NCBI GenBank assembly: GCA_029860345.1
Contig: JAOUBJ010000023.1
Coordinates: forward strand, 1-46,190
Length of the DNA: 46,190 bases
Origin: Candidatus Zixiibacteriota bacterium
GTDB taxonomy: Bacteria > Zixibacteria > MSB-5A5 > GN15 > FEB-12
Direction: 5' to 3'
The notes beneath the pieces are model-generated. The model searched no databases. It saw only the letters and a program-made list of their open reading frames with translations, and was not told the DNA's origin. Each line of letters starts with the position of its first letter. The first letter of the stretch is position 1. Below, one piece after another: positions 1 to 8,215 of the stretch. A program made the translations under genes and the position numbers.

Positions 1-1108
1 CGAATGTCGTCTTCTGATTGAAGTTCAATCGCGGATACCATTCCGCTCCCGCCTGCACAAAGAATTCCCCTTCGTGCCGTTCGGCAATCTTCCCGTGGTA
101 GAAAAATGTAAGAGTTGTCGTTGTCCCAGTCTCGGGTACCTCTTCAAGGAACAGATACAAACCATCGGATCGGTTTTTTTTCTTCTCCCATCGCTTGAAA
201 CGGAGAGACCGCCCCGATGAATCGAGAATGCTGTCGACCTCCAATTTCGGGTGCAGATTCAAGGCCACGATCTTTAGCGGAGCCAATACTTCGCATGATA
301 ACTCCGCCTGACAAACGCATTCTCCACGACTATCAATCGAGGTTGCGATCTCGTAATGAACCGGGTCCCACCGTATTCTGTTGACCTTGTGGTCACCAGC
401 GGCTTCCGCTACTGAAGGCGGAGAGTAGCTGCAGATTAACTCCAACCATTTCCGAAGGGGGAACAGCCCAAAGGTCTTGAAAAAACGGACTTCCTCCCTG
501 GCGAATGGATAGTATCGATAACAGACTCGTTCGGTACCGTCCGGTTCGACATTAACCAGCAAGTATGGTTCGACGGCAGGTTCTGTGAGACACTTCAGAG
601 CGCGGTAGATATTGCCCCGCCGCTCGTGATGAACCAATTGACTATGGGCCTTCCGAAAACCCTTTCTGGTGCCGGAGGCAACCGATGATTGAGACCGGGT
701 GCACGAATCCAGTATGAGCTGGTGGATTTGATGGCCGAACAGAAGCTCGGCTGATTCGATGGCACGATTGAGTGAGTCGGTCTCGAAAAATCTCAGCAGT
801 TGATCGCGCTCCAATGGCACCGACGGATAGAACTGGAAATTGCCCTTACCCTCAAAGTAGCCCCCAAAACAGAGCGGAGTGCCGTCGATTTCGACCGGCT
901 CGCAAAGATAGATCCGTCCGGAGTCCAGATACAGAGTCATATCCCGATGTTCGATGGTTAACCCGGACACCTCGTAGACAGCCGTGTCGTCAAGGGTCGG
1001 ATCATACATGATGTCAAAGGCCCGCTCAAGCTCCAAACCAGTCGAGGCCGATCCCGGTTGGACCAGGCCGGTCAGGCACAGTAATAGCGTGACTATGTGA
1101 ATCCTCAT
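1..1108 (-). CDS. Secreted protein, N-terminal part (possible peptidase MA/M1-like beta-domain)
   Basis: An open frame runs from an ATG at 1108 to the left edge without a stop, giving 369 residues of a longer protein. Residues 1-22 (MRIHIVTLLLCLTGLVQPGS) form a clear signal peptide, so the product is exported. The visible part is rich in beta-type sequence and reaches an FFVQAGAEWYPR stretch near the edge. That stretch resembles the region just before the catalytic domain in M1-like or peptidase-MA-like proteins, but the HExxH domain would lie outside the window. The start overlaps the stop of the upstream M48 protease gene as ATGA, so the two are probably cotranscribed and translationally coupled. 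A linked role in envelope proteolysis is possible. The family assignment is tentative; export and the reading frame are firm. Confidence 0.6.
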   Translation of the reverse strand, partial: MRIHIVTLLLCLTGLVQPGSASTGLELERAFDIMYDPTLDDTAVYEVSGLTIEHRDMTLYLDSGRIYLCEPVEIDGTPLCFGGYFEGKGNFQFYPSVPLERDQLLRFFETDSLNRAIESAELLFGHQIHQLILDSCTRSQSSVASGTRKGFRKAHSQLVHHERRGNIYRALKCLTEPAVEPYLLVNVEPDGTERVCYRYYPFAREEVRFFKTFGLFPLRKWLELICSYSPPSVAEAAGDHKVNRIRWDPVHYEIATSIDSRGECVCQAELSCEVLAPLKIVALNLHPKLEVDSILDSSGRSLRFKRWEKKKNRSDGLYLFLEEVPETGTTTTLTFFYHGKIAERHEGEFFVQAGAEWYPRLNFNQKTTF

Positions 1109-2484
1109 CGGCGGTAACCCCTGACAAACTCCGTGCGCTTCTTTAGAGCGGGATGAGTGTAGAACCAGAATTCAATCAGCACATGTGGATCGGGGTCGGA
1201 CAAGTTGTACACCGACAGTTTGTCAAAGGTGACGGCCGCGGTTTCACCGGAGACACCGGTTACATCCATACCGAACTTGTCGGATTGTCGCTCCATGTAC
1301 CGCGAGGCGGAATTGGTGATCGGTTGAAAGACAAAGTTGATTACGAGAACAAAGATCAACACCAGGGGCAAGGAGGCCATGTCCGACAATTTGTCGAAGC
1401 CCAGGCGGGTGCGAAACCTGTGTATGACGCCGTGAATGGTCTTATCCATCAACCATAAAGCGAACATGATAAAGATGATGGCCACTGCCAACCCCCACCA
1501 TAAATGGTTCATGAGATAGTGGCCCATCTCGTGACCCATGACATAGCGGATTTCATCGAGAGTGAAGTTTTCGATCATGGTGTCATAGAGCACGATCCGT
1601 TTGGTGCCGAACAAGCCGGTCACGTAGGCGTTGACTTTGGATGACTGTCTGGAGCCGTCCACCTGAAAAATATCGGAACCCTCAATCCCGGCCGATTCGG
1701 CCAGGGCGAGAATCTCTGCTTCAAGCTGCTTGTCTTTGAGAGGTTCAAACTTGTTGAACAAGGGTGCAACAAACACCGGAACAATGACGATCAATATCAC
1801 TACAAACGGTATCGCCCCCAGCGAAAAGGCCAGCCACCACCGCTTCATTTTGGACACCAGCCAATAGAAAAACCAAACAGGGATAATACCGACGATCAGC
1901 CCAAGCAAGAGGCCGAGCAGATTCTCACCCCACCATTGCATGAAAGTCTGGTTCAGAAACCCGTAGTTGTTCTCGACTATGAAACTGCGGTAGATAGTGA
2001 ACGGCAGATTGAGCATGTAGTCGACAAGCGAGATGAAGATATAGAAAACCCAAACGGCAAAGAACCTGAGCCTGATGCGACAGGCAAGATCGCGGAGCTT
2101 CGCAGACAGTCCGGTTAACAAAATGAGGGCCAGGGTACCGATGCCGATGAGGAAGCTTGCGAAACGCCAGATGTTCCTGAAACGCGAGTAACTAATCAGC
2201 TCTTCCTTGCGTTCCGGCGACATCGGGTATAGCGATTCCGGTGTCTCAGTCTTGTAGGGCAGGTCTGTCTTCAGACCTGCCGACAAAGGCGGGTCCACGC
2301 CGCGGCGCGCGGGCAAAGACGGGCCTGCGCTACTCTGTTGCAAAGAGTCAGCCTGTCGCTCGCCTGAAGAATCGTGGTCCGGACTGTCAGCGGCTGCTAT
2401 GTGGCAGAAGAGCAAGCAGGATGCGAGGGTCAGCAATGTCGCAATCACAAATCGTCTCTTGAGCACTCGGCGGGTGGTATTCAT
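1105..2484 (-). CDS. M48 family (Ste24/CAAX protease 1-like) membrane zinc metalloprotease
   Basis: The 459-residue protein has the full architecture of Ste24-type proteases: several hydrophobic segments, the zinc motif HEMGH (His318, Glu319, His322) and a downstream third ligand in MERQSDKFGMD (Glu398). It should cleave peptide bonds at the membrane; bacterial substrates of this subgroup are mostly unknown. Residues 1-32 form a signal peptide or first membrane segment ending at AAADS. A low-complexity linker (about residues 33-80) precedes the first conserved membrane region. Roughly residues 51-77 of this linker are encoded by a copy of a repeat that also lies in an intergenic region of this window (see 2254-2333). 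The gene overlaps the next gene by ATGA. The family call is firm; the physiological substrate is unknown. Confidence 0.9.
   Translation of the reverse strand: MNTTRRVLKRRFVIATLLTLASCLLFCHIAAADSPDHDSSGERQADSLQQSSAGPSLPARRGVDPPLSAGLKTDLPYKTETPESLYPMSPERKEELISYSRFRNIWRFASFLIGIGTLALILLTGLSAKLRDLACRIRLRFFAVWVFYIFISLVDYMLNLPFTIYRSFIVENNYGFLNQTFMQWWGENLLGLLLGLIVGIIPVWFFYWLVSKMKRWWLAFSLGAIPFVVILIVIVPVFVAPLFNKFEPLKDKQLEAEILALAESAGIEGSDIFQVDGSRQSSKVNAYVTGLFGTKRIVLYDTMIENFTLDEIRYVMGHEMGHYLMNHLWWGLAVAIIFIMFALWLMDKTIHGVIHRFRTRLGFDKLSDMASLPLVLIFVLVINFVFQPITNSASRYMERQSDKFGMDVTGVSGETAAVTFDKLSVYNLSDPDPHVLIEFWFYTHPALKKRTEFVRGYRR
2254..2333. repeat. Palindromic repeat inside the M48 protease reading frame
   Basis: The first part is a perfect hairpin with nine-base arms, GCAGGTCTG (2259-2267) and CAGACCTGC (2272-2280). 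The second part (2277-2332) matches, in inverted orientation and with only a few differences, the intergenic repeat at 11203-11259. Both share the core GGCGGGTCCACGCCGCGGCG. The element is bounded by GTAG and CTAC. It encodes part of the weakly conserved linker between the signal peptide and the first membrane region and keeps the frame open. Confidence 0.75.
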
Positions 2485-2598
2485 GGCGCGACTCTCCTAT
2501 CGATGTCTTCACCTCACCGGTAAGATACTCGTCGACATTCGTTGGACAAGGAAGAAATCTGCGCTGTGGCGACAACCTGTCCTGTGTACGCCGCGCTT

Positions 2599-2624
2599 GT
2601 CATTCCCGCGAAGGCGGGAATCCA
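2599..2624. repeat. Palindromic repeat, left flank of GIY-YIG gene
   Basis: The core ATTCCCGCGAAGGCGGGAAT is an inverted repeat with ATTCCC/GGGAAT ends and an eight-base centre, extended by GTC and CCA. It has the same form as the dRS3-type repeat described in Neisseria. It lies three bases beyond the stop codon of the GIY-YIG gene. A mirror-oriented relative is at 2924-2949. Confidence 0.85.
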
Positions 2625-2627
2625 TTC

Positions 2628-2914
2628 TTACATCAACTGAGGGTATAGATCGTCCCAATCGGTGTTCTTCGCTTCAATCACAAGAATCTTCCATGCCCGT
2701 CGCCATTTCATGATTTGCTTTTCGCGCGTTATAGCGCTGTGTATGTCGTCATGCACCTCATAGTAAACTAAGAGATGAACCTTGTACTTCTTGGTGAAAC
2801 CCTCGACGCTTCCGGTTTTGTGTTGGTAGATTCGACCGACAAGGTCGCTTGTCACCCCAGTGTACAGTGTACCGTGCTTTTACTGGTAAGGATGTAGACA
2901 GAGTACTGTGACAT
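2628..2914 (-). pseudogene. Single-domain GIY-YIG endonuclease gene with a one-base frameshift
   Basis: The open part (2855 to 2628) encodes LVGRIYQHKTGSVEGFTKKY and a tail with EKQIMKWRRAWK and NTDWDDLYPQL. These are typical of the small, about 95-residue stand-alone GIY-YIG (UPF0213/YhbQ-like) nucleases. The beginning is found upstream in another frame: ATG at 2914 gives MSQYSVYILTSK. After an A-run (T-run at 2878-2881 on the plus strand) the frame must shift by one base to continue as HGTLYTGVTSDL. One extra A would restore VYILTSKKHGTLYTG, the GIY...YIG core. The gene is therefore broken, or the A-run has a one-base assembly error. Its ends lie 3 and 9 bases from the two flanking palindromes, leaving no room for anything else. 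This suggests that gene and repeats form one unit. Confidence 0.85.
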
Positions 2915-2923
2915 AGTAGAAGA

Positions 2924-2949
2924 TGGACCCCCGCCTTCGCGGGGGTGAC
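2924..2949. repeat. Palindromic repeat, right flank of GIY-YIG gene
   Basis: The sequence TGGACCCCCGCCTTCGCGGG continues to GGGTGAC and is the inverted counterpart of 2599-2624 (GTCAttCCC...GGGaatCCA read from the other strand). It starts nine bases upstream of the reconstructed GIY-YIG start codon. It ends six bases from the stop codon of the cyclase gene. A nearly identical copy is at 4001-4026. Confidence 0.85.
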
Positions 2950-2955
2950 AGAAGC

Positions 2956-3915
2956 CTATGCGGTGGGATACTTGATATCTATTGTCACCTGCATGTTGTC
3001 CTTCACTTCATGACTCGCGAGCATCTTTGCCAAGGCATCATAGTCTATCTCGACAAAAGGTTGCCCAGCTTCTGTGTCAAACCTGTACGAATCGAAGTCA
3101 ACAAATGACACAAGGCCCTTCTTTTTGCGACCCGAGTGAACATGCGGGAAAGTAACCTTTACCTTGAGTTGAGCAGGATCCAACGGCTCTTTCTTTAGGT
3201 CGTAAGAGAACCGCTTTTGTCGTGCCTTGATCTCTTTGAGCGCAAGTTGGTCTGTCTCAGTTTCCCACTGTACCGCCGCCAGAGGCTTCTTGTACGAAGT
3301 GCCAACTCTCGTATTCTGCACCGTGTAGTGAATTGACATTGGTTTGTGTTCCGCGACTCCTTTAATGAAGACGGACTCTTTGGCGAACAGCTTTCTGGTG
3401 GAAGGATGTAGTAATTCAAGGCCGAATCCCTCATCAAATACTATACCGGAAGGCCTGGCGATGTCCATCAATCTGGACGCCACATTAAGAACAGTGCCGG
3501 AGTAGTCCAGGATCGTTCTTCCCGCGATCAACTTTGTAACGGGACCGCGGCACAGGCCTATGCCTATCTTATCCGGTACAGCAAAGTTGATCATCGGATC
3601 GTTCCTGCAGATTGTGTTAAACTTCTTGACAAGGGAAAGGCACCACTTAACGGTGTCCCGTGCACGGTCCTTTAGCGTCCATTGATCGTAGGGTACAACT
3701 ACCAACAGACCGTCTCCAGCCGGCTTGTAGTACGACAAATCAGGGATATACTCATCGATAATAGTCATGTAAACGCGTTTGATGAACATCGCTGTATCGG
3801 GCGATTCGACTCTCTTGCCAAACTCCGTAAAACTGCGGACGTCTATATTTGCAGCTATCACATGCTCCGACGCCCCTGTGGCCTTTTCGAGGAGTCTGCG
3901 GAATGTCTTGTGCAT
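2956..3915 (-). CDS. Class III adenylate/guanylate cyclase-domain protein
   Basis: The start chosen is ATG at 3915, because GGAGGG lies eight bases upstream; an ATG eight codons earlier (3939) has no such site. The protein has about 319 residues. Residues about 15-195 form one class III nucleotidyl cyclase catalytic domain. NIDVRSFTEF carries the first metal-binding Asp, KPAGDGLLVV the second, and IGLCRGPV then DYSGTVLNVASRLMDIARP match the conserved strand and the Asn/Arg transition-state region. The rest, about 110 residues, is not recognised and ends in a basic then acidic stretch. There is no membrane segment, so it is probably cytosolic. Whether it makes cAMP or cGMP, or is only a regulatory homologue, cannot be read from the sequence. 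It is a single gene with palindromes on both sides and no obvious operon partner. Confidence 0.8.
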   Translation of the reverse strand: MHKTFRRLLEKATGASEHVIAANIDVRSFTEFGKRVESPDTAMFIKRVYMTIIDEYIPDLSYYKPAGDGLLVVVPYDQWTLKDRARDTVKWCLSLVKKFNTICRNDPMINFAVPDKIGIGLCRGPVTKLIAGRTILDYSGTVLNVASRLMDIARPSGIVFDEGFGLELLHPSTRKLFAKESVFIKGVAEHKPMSIHYTVQNTRVGTSYKKPLAAVQWETETDQLALKEIKARQKRFSYDLKKEPLDPAQLKVKVTFPHVHSGRKKKGLVSFVDFDSYRFDTEAGQPFVEIDYDALAKMLASHEVKDNMQVTIDIKYPTA

Positions 3916-4153
3916 ACATGCACCCTCCATCTTAGTCACATTTGATCACCGATGCCGATTCAAAGGTAGGATGTGCCCTGCTGTTGCACAAGTGAAAAGA
4001 TGGACCCCCGCCTTCGCGGGGGTGACAGAGGGCTGCGGGGGTGATACCCATAAATGGGTATCTTACGCTTTGCACCCGGCGTTGGTCGCACCCTTCGACT
4101 GCGCTCAGGGTGACTGGAGTAACGCGCGAAGCGCGAAAGAACCCATTTATGGG
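3916..4153. repeat. Intergenic repeat cluster between cyclase and aldolase genes
   Basis: This gap holds several palindromes. 4001-4026 is a copy of the repeat at 2924-2949. 4043-4062 is the hairpin GATACCCATAAATGGGTATC. 4089-4114 is CACCCTTCGACTGCGCTCAG followed by GGTGAC, a family also present at 35930-35943 and, in part, at 13248, 15952 and 20990. 4141-4154 is a second ACCCATttATGGGT palindrome that overlaps the stop codon of the aldolase gene. The last could serve as part of a terminator for the aldolase transcript, but it has no clear T-run. Confidence 0.7.
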
Positions 4154-5212
4154 TTACGCCACCGTCACTTCATCGCACAGGTAGACATCCTGGATGGCAT
4201 TAAGCAACGCAACGCCGTCTTTCATCGGCTTCTGAAAGGCTTTGCGTCCGGAGATCAGACCCATGCCGCCGGCCCGTTTGTTGATGACAGCCGTGAGCAC
4301 TGCCTGGGCCAGATCCGACGAATCGGACCCGGTGGAAGCACCGCCTGAGTTGATCAATCCGGCCCGCCCCATGTAGCAGTTGGCCACCTGGTAGCGGGTG
4401 AGGTCGATGGGGTTGTCGCTGGACAGTTCGTCATAGACCTTTTTGTGCGTCTTGGCGAAACTGATAGCGTTGAAGCCGCCGTTACATTCGGGCAGTTTCT
4501 GTTTTATAATGTCGGCTTCGATGGTGACACCGAGATGGTTGGCCTGTCCGGTCATATCGGCTGCGGTGTGGTAGTCGGTGCCGTCCTTTTTGAAACCTGA
4601 GTTGCGAAGATAGCACCACAAGACCGTGAACATACCCAACTCGTGTGCTTGCGAAAAGGCCTCGGTGACTTCTGTAAGCTGCCGCATCGAGTTGTCCGAA
4701 CCGAAGTAAATCGTGGCGCCGACACCGACCGCGCCCATGTTGAAAGCGTTCTCGACCGAGGAGAACATCACCTGGTCATGCTTATTGGGATAGGTCATCA
4801 ATTCGTTGTGGTTCAGTTTCAGAATAAACGGAATCTTGTGGGCATACTTGCGGGCCACGGCACCGAGTACGCCGTAGGTCGAAGCTACGGCATTGCAGCC
4901 GCCCTCAATAGCCAACTCGACGATTTTCGCCGGGTCGAAATAATCCGGGTTGGGAGCAAACGATGCGCCGCCGGTGTGCTCGATGCCTTGATCCACCGGC
5001 AGAATCGAAAGGTATCCACTGCCGTTCATGCGACCGGTGGTGAACATCCAATTCAGTGAGCGCATCACGGCCGGGGTGCGATCCGACTGGGCCACGACAC
5101 GGTCTACAAAATCCGTACCCGGCAAGTGCAGTCGTTCCTTTGGTATCCCTTTGCACTTGTAGCTGAGTAGGCCCTTATCATCTCCTAAGTACTGCTCAAT
5201 CTTCGCAATCAT
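4154..5212 (-). CDS. fbaB: Class I fructose-bisphosphate aldolase, DhnA/FbaB type
   Basis: The 352-residue length equals that of the E. coli DhnA/FbaB family. It catalyses reversible cleavage of fructose 1,6-bisphosphate to dihydroxyacetone phosphate and glyceraldehyde 3-phosphate in glycolysis and gluconeogenesis. Family landmarks include [20 protein letters not shown] near residue 70, [10 protein letters not shown], the EADIIKQK segment with the probable Schiff-base lysine Lys237, and the C-terminal phosphate-binding region [15 protein letters not shown] and [12 protein letters not shown]. It is a Schiff-base enzyme, so no metal ligands are expected. The gene stands alone and is divergent from the ABC exporter genes. 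The start ATG at 5212 is preceded by AGGAGATAAGGAC. A firm call. Confidence 0.95.
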   Translation of the reverse strand: MIAKIEQYLGDDKGLLSYKCKGIPKERLHLPGTDFVDRVVAQSDRTPAVMRSLNWMFTTGRMNGSGYLSILPVDQGIEHTGGASFAPNPDYFDPAKIVELAIEGGCNAVASTYGVLGAVARKYAHKIPFILKLNHNELMTYPNKHDQVMFSSVENAFNMGAVGVGATIYFGSDNSMRQLTEVTEAFSQAHELGMFTVLWCYLRNSGFKKDGTDYHTAADMTGQANHLGVTIEADIIKQKLPECNGGFNAISFAKTHKKVYDELSSDNPIDLTRYQVANCYMGRAGLINSGGASTGSDSSDLAQAVLTAVINKRAGGMGLISGRKAFQKPMKDGVALLNAIQDVYLCDEVTVA

Positions 5213-5403
5213 GTCCTTATCTCCTGAAAACTTGACATTCTATCCTGGCGCCAATAAAGAACGGTTCAAGACCAAACGCAACGTCAAAGGGGCAGCAAGC
5301 TGCCTTTTTTTCTCTGACCCCGTTTGACTGGTGCCCATGGCACAGTTATATTCGCCACAACGCAACCAAGTTAAGAAGTGAGCGTATCAAACGAACATAA
5401 GCC
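5213..5403. other. Divergent intergenic region with a nested hairpin
   Basis: The region separates the aldolase gene (leftward) from the ABC exporter (rightward). At 5283-5328 a nested structure is visible: an outer pair GTCAAAGGGG / CCCCGTTTGAC encloses GGCAGCAAGCTGCC followed by seven T. Read rightward, the inner hairpin plus T-run looks like a terminator, yet it lies upstream of both genes. It may be an attenuator or another dispersed repeat. No promoter close to consensus was recognised. Confidence 0.5.
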
Positions 5404-6297
5404 ATGATCAAAGCTGAAAACCTCACCAAGCGCTTCGGCGAAATCACCGCCGTCGATGACATCTCCTTTGAGATACACAAGGGAGAAGCGTTCGGGTTTC
5501 TCGGGCCGAACGGCGCGGGCAAATCCACGACGATAAACATGCTGGCCGGGGTGCTGGAACCCGATCGGGGCGGTATCTCGATCGATGGTGCTACCGATCC
5601 GACCCGGACACAGGTGCGGCGGTCACTCGGTATCGCGCCGCAAGCGTTGGCTTTATACGATGAGTTAACAGCCGATGAAAACCTGGCTTTCTTTGGACGG
5701 CTGTACGGTTTGTCGGGTAAAGCCTTGAGCGCACGAGCAGACTGGGCGCTTGAGTTGGTCGGGCTGACGGGGCGAAGGCGGGACCGTGTCAAAACATATT
5801 CGGGCGGGATGCAAAGACGTCTTAACCTGGCCTGCGGATTGGTACATGATCCACAAGTGCTGCTGCTCGATGAACCGACGGTGGGTGTGGACCCGCAGTC
5901 ACGTAATCTGATTTTTGAAAAAGTCAGCCAACTCAAAGCCGAGGGACGCACCGTTCTTTATACTACTCATTACATGGAAGAAGCCGAGCGGCTGTGCGAC
6001 CGAGTTGCCATAATCGACAACGGTCGTATTATGGCCGTCGACAGTGTTGAAAACCTGATCACCAACCACGGCGGACCCTCTTTCGTGAATGCTCAATTGT
6101 CGGCGCCTCCGGAGGAGACTGCAGGACTTCCGGGGACGCTCGACGGGCTGAACCTGAGAGTAGAAACAGACAGCCCCATGGATACAATTGCCGATTTGAG
6201 TGCCAAAGGTCAGTCCTTTGTCACTATGCGCATCGACCAACCGAATCTTGAGACGGTGTTTTTGAACCTAACCGGCAGAAAGCTGCGCGACCAATGA
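5404..6297 (+). CDS. ABC transporter ATP-binding protein (ABC-2/DrrA-like exporter)
   Basis: This 297-residue cytosolic ATPase energises an exporter together with the permease that follows. Walker A is GPNGAGKST (residues 34-42), the signature is YSGGMQRR (about 132-139), Walker B with catalytic Glu is LLLDEPTVGVD (about 153-163), and the H-loop is in TTHYMEEAERLCD. The last 80 residues form the accessory C-terminal domain usual in DrrA/NatA-like subunits. The stop codon overlaps the permease start (ATGA at 6294), so the two form one translational unit. The exported substrate (drug, lipid, polysaccharide or sodium) is not indicated. Confidence 0.93.
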   Translation: MIKAENLTKRFGEITAVDDISFEIHKGEAFGFLGPNGAGKSTTINMLAGVLEPDRGGISIDGATDPTRTQVRRSLGIAPQALALYDELTADENLAFFGRLYGLSGKALSARADWALELVGLTGRRRDRVKTYSGGMQRRLNLACGLVHDPQVLLLDEPTVGVDPQSRNLIFEKVSQLKAEGRTVLYTTHYMEEAERLCDRVAIIDNGRIMAVDSVENLITNHGGPSFVNAQLSAPPEETAGLPGTLDGLNLRVETDSPMDTIADLSAKGQSFVTMRIDQPNLETVFLNLTGRKLRDQ

Positions 6298-7586
6298 GAA
6301 CGCTGTTGATAATTGCCGCCAAAGACCTGCGCCTGCTCGCGCGGGATCGGTTCGGCCTGTTTTGGGTGCTGGCTTTCCCGCTTATGATGGCTTTGTTCTT
6401 CGGCGCCATATTCAGCGGCGGTTCGGGCAATCGTGCCGAGATGAAGATTGTAGTTGTAGATGAGGCGCAGTCGGAACAATCGGCGGCGTTTGCGGCTCGC
6501 CTGGACAGTTCTTCAGCTCTACGTGTTACTGTATCCCATGCCGATTCTGCCCGCTTATTGGTACGCACCGGCAAGGCGGTAGCTTACCTGATTGTTCACC
6601 CCGGTTTTGGTTCGCTTGAGAACATGTTTGCAGGAAACGGGACGACTCTCACCGTCGGAATTGATCCAGCCCGTAAGGCCGAAGGTGGATATCTGCAGGG
6701 TCTCTTGATGGAAGCCTGGTTTTCGATGATGCAGGATCGATTTTTCAACCCATCCAAGTCCCAGAGATTCCTCTCGAACGTTGTTGAGCAAATTGAGTCC
6801 GATACAAACATGAATGCGGGACAGCGCGAAGTGCTCACCGGGTTCTTTGGAGACCTCGAGCAGTTTATGGGCCAAGTCGACACCGGTGTCCTGGCCGGCG
6901 GCTCGGCGGCGGACAGTGGCGGCGGGGCGAGTACAGGCTTGGGACCAAAGATCGAGGTTGAAGAAGTAGTTCGTCAACAGAGCGGCCCGCGGTCATCCTG
7001 GGAAATCACTTTTCCACAGGCACTCATGTGGGCATTAATCGGGTGCACGGCCGCTTTCGCCATATCAATCGTGTCCGAGCACACCCGCGGCACACTTTTG
7101 CGATTGCGTCTGGCGCCGCTGTCGCGCGCCCACCTACTGGCCGGGAAAGGGCTGGCCTGCTTTTTGTTCTCGATAGCGGTTTGTTCTCTGTTATTACTGT
7201 TTGCCAAGTTGGTCTTCGGCATCAGTACGCCCGACCCGGTGCGACTGGCCTTAGCCGTAGTCGCCTGCGCCGGGTGTTTCACGGGCCTGATGATGCTGAT
7301 GAGCGTCCTCGGCAAGACCGAGCAAGCGGTGGCCGGAGCCGGCTGGGCAATCATGCTGGTAATGTCAATGACCGGTGGCGGTATGGTACCTCTTATGGCG
7401 ATGCCGAACTGGATGGTAACCATCAGCCATATCAGTCCGGTCAAATGGGGGATACTTGCCCTCGAAGGTGCGATCTGGCGCGGCTTTAGTTACAGTGAGA
7501 TGGCTCTGCCGCTGGGGGTTCTAATCGGTGTCGGGGTGGCCGCTTTTACTGTCGGCGCGGTGATCTTTCGGCGCGTGCATGGGTGA
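6294..7586 (+). CDS. ABC-2 type transporter permease
   Basis: The 430-residue permease has the ABC2_membrane_3 layout. One membrane segment lies near residues 20-42 (FGLFWVLAFPLMMALFFGAI). A long extracytoplasmic domain follows (about 45-235) with a Gly/Ser-rich stretch near 200-215. About five closely spaced membrane segments lie in the C-terminal half, from ALMWALIGCTAAFAISIVS onward, and it ends FRRVHG. It forms the membrane part of the exporter with the ATPase encoded just upstream, with overlapping genes. The substrate is unknown. There is no sign of truncation. Confidence 0.9.
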   Translation: MRTLLIIAAKDLRLLARDRFGLFWVLAFPLMMALFFGAIFSGGSGNRAEMKIVVVDEAQSEQSAAFAARLDSSSALRVTVSHADSARLLVRTGKAVAYLIVHPGFGSLENMFAGNGTTLTVGIDPARKAEGGYLQGLLMEAWFSMMQDRFFNPSKSQRFLSNVVEQIESDTNMNAGQREVLTGFFGDLEQFMGQVDTGVLAGGSAADSGGGASTGLGPKIEVEEVVRQQSGPRSSWEITFPQALMWALIGCTAAFAISIVSEHTRGTLLRLRLAPLSRAHLLAGKGLACFLFSIAVCSLLLLFAKLVFGISTPDPVRLALAVVACAGCFTGLMMLMSVLGKTEQAVAGAGWAIMLVMSMTGGGMVPLMAMPNWMVTISHISPVKWGILALEGAIWRGFSYSEMALPLGVLIGVGVAAFTVGAVIFRRVHG

Positions 7587-7633
7587 GATTGAACCTGCCG
7601 TGGCAGGAGCAGAGTCCGCCGCGGCGGACTGCC
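7587..7633. terminator. Convergent intergenic palindromes, possible two-way terminator
   Basis: Two palindromes lie between the converging permease and acetyltransferase genes: CCTGCCGTGGCAGG at 7594-7607 and the perfect 18-base AGTCCGCCGCGGCGGACT at 7613-7630. Neither has a T-run. The second ends in GCCCTAC, as do members of the GTAGGG repeat family elsewhere, so this may be a repeat that also ends transcription. Confidence 0.5.
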
Positions 7634-8215
7634 CTACGATTGTCGCTTTTCCCAATCCGTTCGAAATACCATGTAGATATAAGAGTGCACATCGCAGGTG
7701 TAATCCCGCATGTGCTCCGGGAAGCGATAAACATCCTCACCGATTCGTTTACCACCCACCGCTTCCTGCATCTTCTGCGACGCAACGTTGCTCTTGTTGG
7801 GATCACCCTGGACCGCCACACAGTCGGTGTGTGTGAATAAGTACTCCAACAGGCCTCGTTTGACTTCCACACCGTAGGCATTCCCCCAGTGCTCGGGAAG
7901 CAGTTTAACATCTGTGCGCGAAATACCCTTGTCGTCGGGCCGATACAGCCTGCATTCCCCGACTGGGGTGGCTGAGTCCTTCAATACTACAACCAGCAAT
8001 GACTCGTATTCGGATGGACTCTGGTCGGCGATTTGTTCGGCGATTTTTTCTCGCGATGTTTTCAGCCCGTTGGGAAAACCGACATTGGTCATCACCTGAG
8101 GATTCGTCCACAGGCTGTGATACATTTCGATGTCGGCCTGGGATGACAAAGCCTTGCGGATAAACAGCCGGTCGGTTTCGATGATTGCGTTGTGTTGGCC
8201 ATTATCGTCGGGCAT
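7634..8215 (-). CDS. GNAT family N-acetyltransferase (RimJ/RimL-like)
   Basis: The 193-residue protein opens with TDRLFIRKAL, the usual first strand of RimJ/RimL-type acetyltransferases. It continues with VVVLKDSATPVGECRLYRP and the acetyl-CoA-binding region LLPEHWGNAYGVEVKRGLL. A PNKSNVASQKMQEAVG segment corresponds to the conserved N..S....EK.GF motif. It should transfer an acetyl group from acetyl-CoA to an amine of a small molecule or protein N-terminus; the acceptor cannot be told. The gene stands alone, converges with the ABC permease and is followed by palindromes. The start ATG at 8215 is the only good candidate. Confidence 0.85.
   Translation of the reverse strand: MPDDNGQHNAIIETDRLFIRKALSSQADIEMYHSLWTNPQVMTNVGFPNGLKTSREKIAEQIADQSPSEYESLLVVVLKDSATPVGECRLYRPDDKGISRTDVKLLPEHWGNAYGVEVKRGLLEYLFTHTDCVAVQGDPNKSNVASQKMQEAVGGKRIGEDVYRFPEHMRDYTCDVHSYIYMVFRTDWEKRQS

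Noticed and set aside
3779-4348. 189-codon plus-strand frame
   Set aside because: It crosses the cyclase start, a repeat block and the end of the aldolase gene in antisense; it is not a coherent gene.
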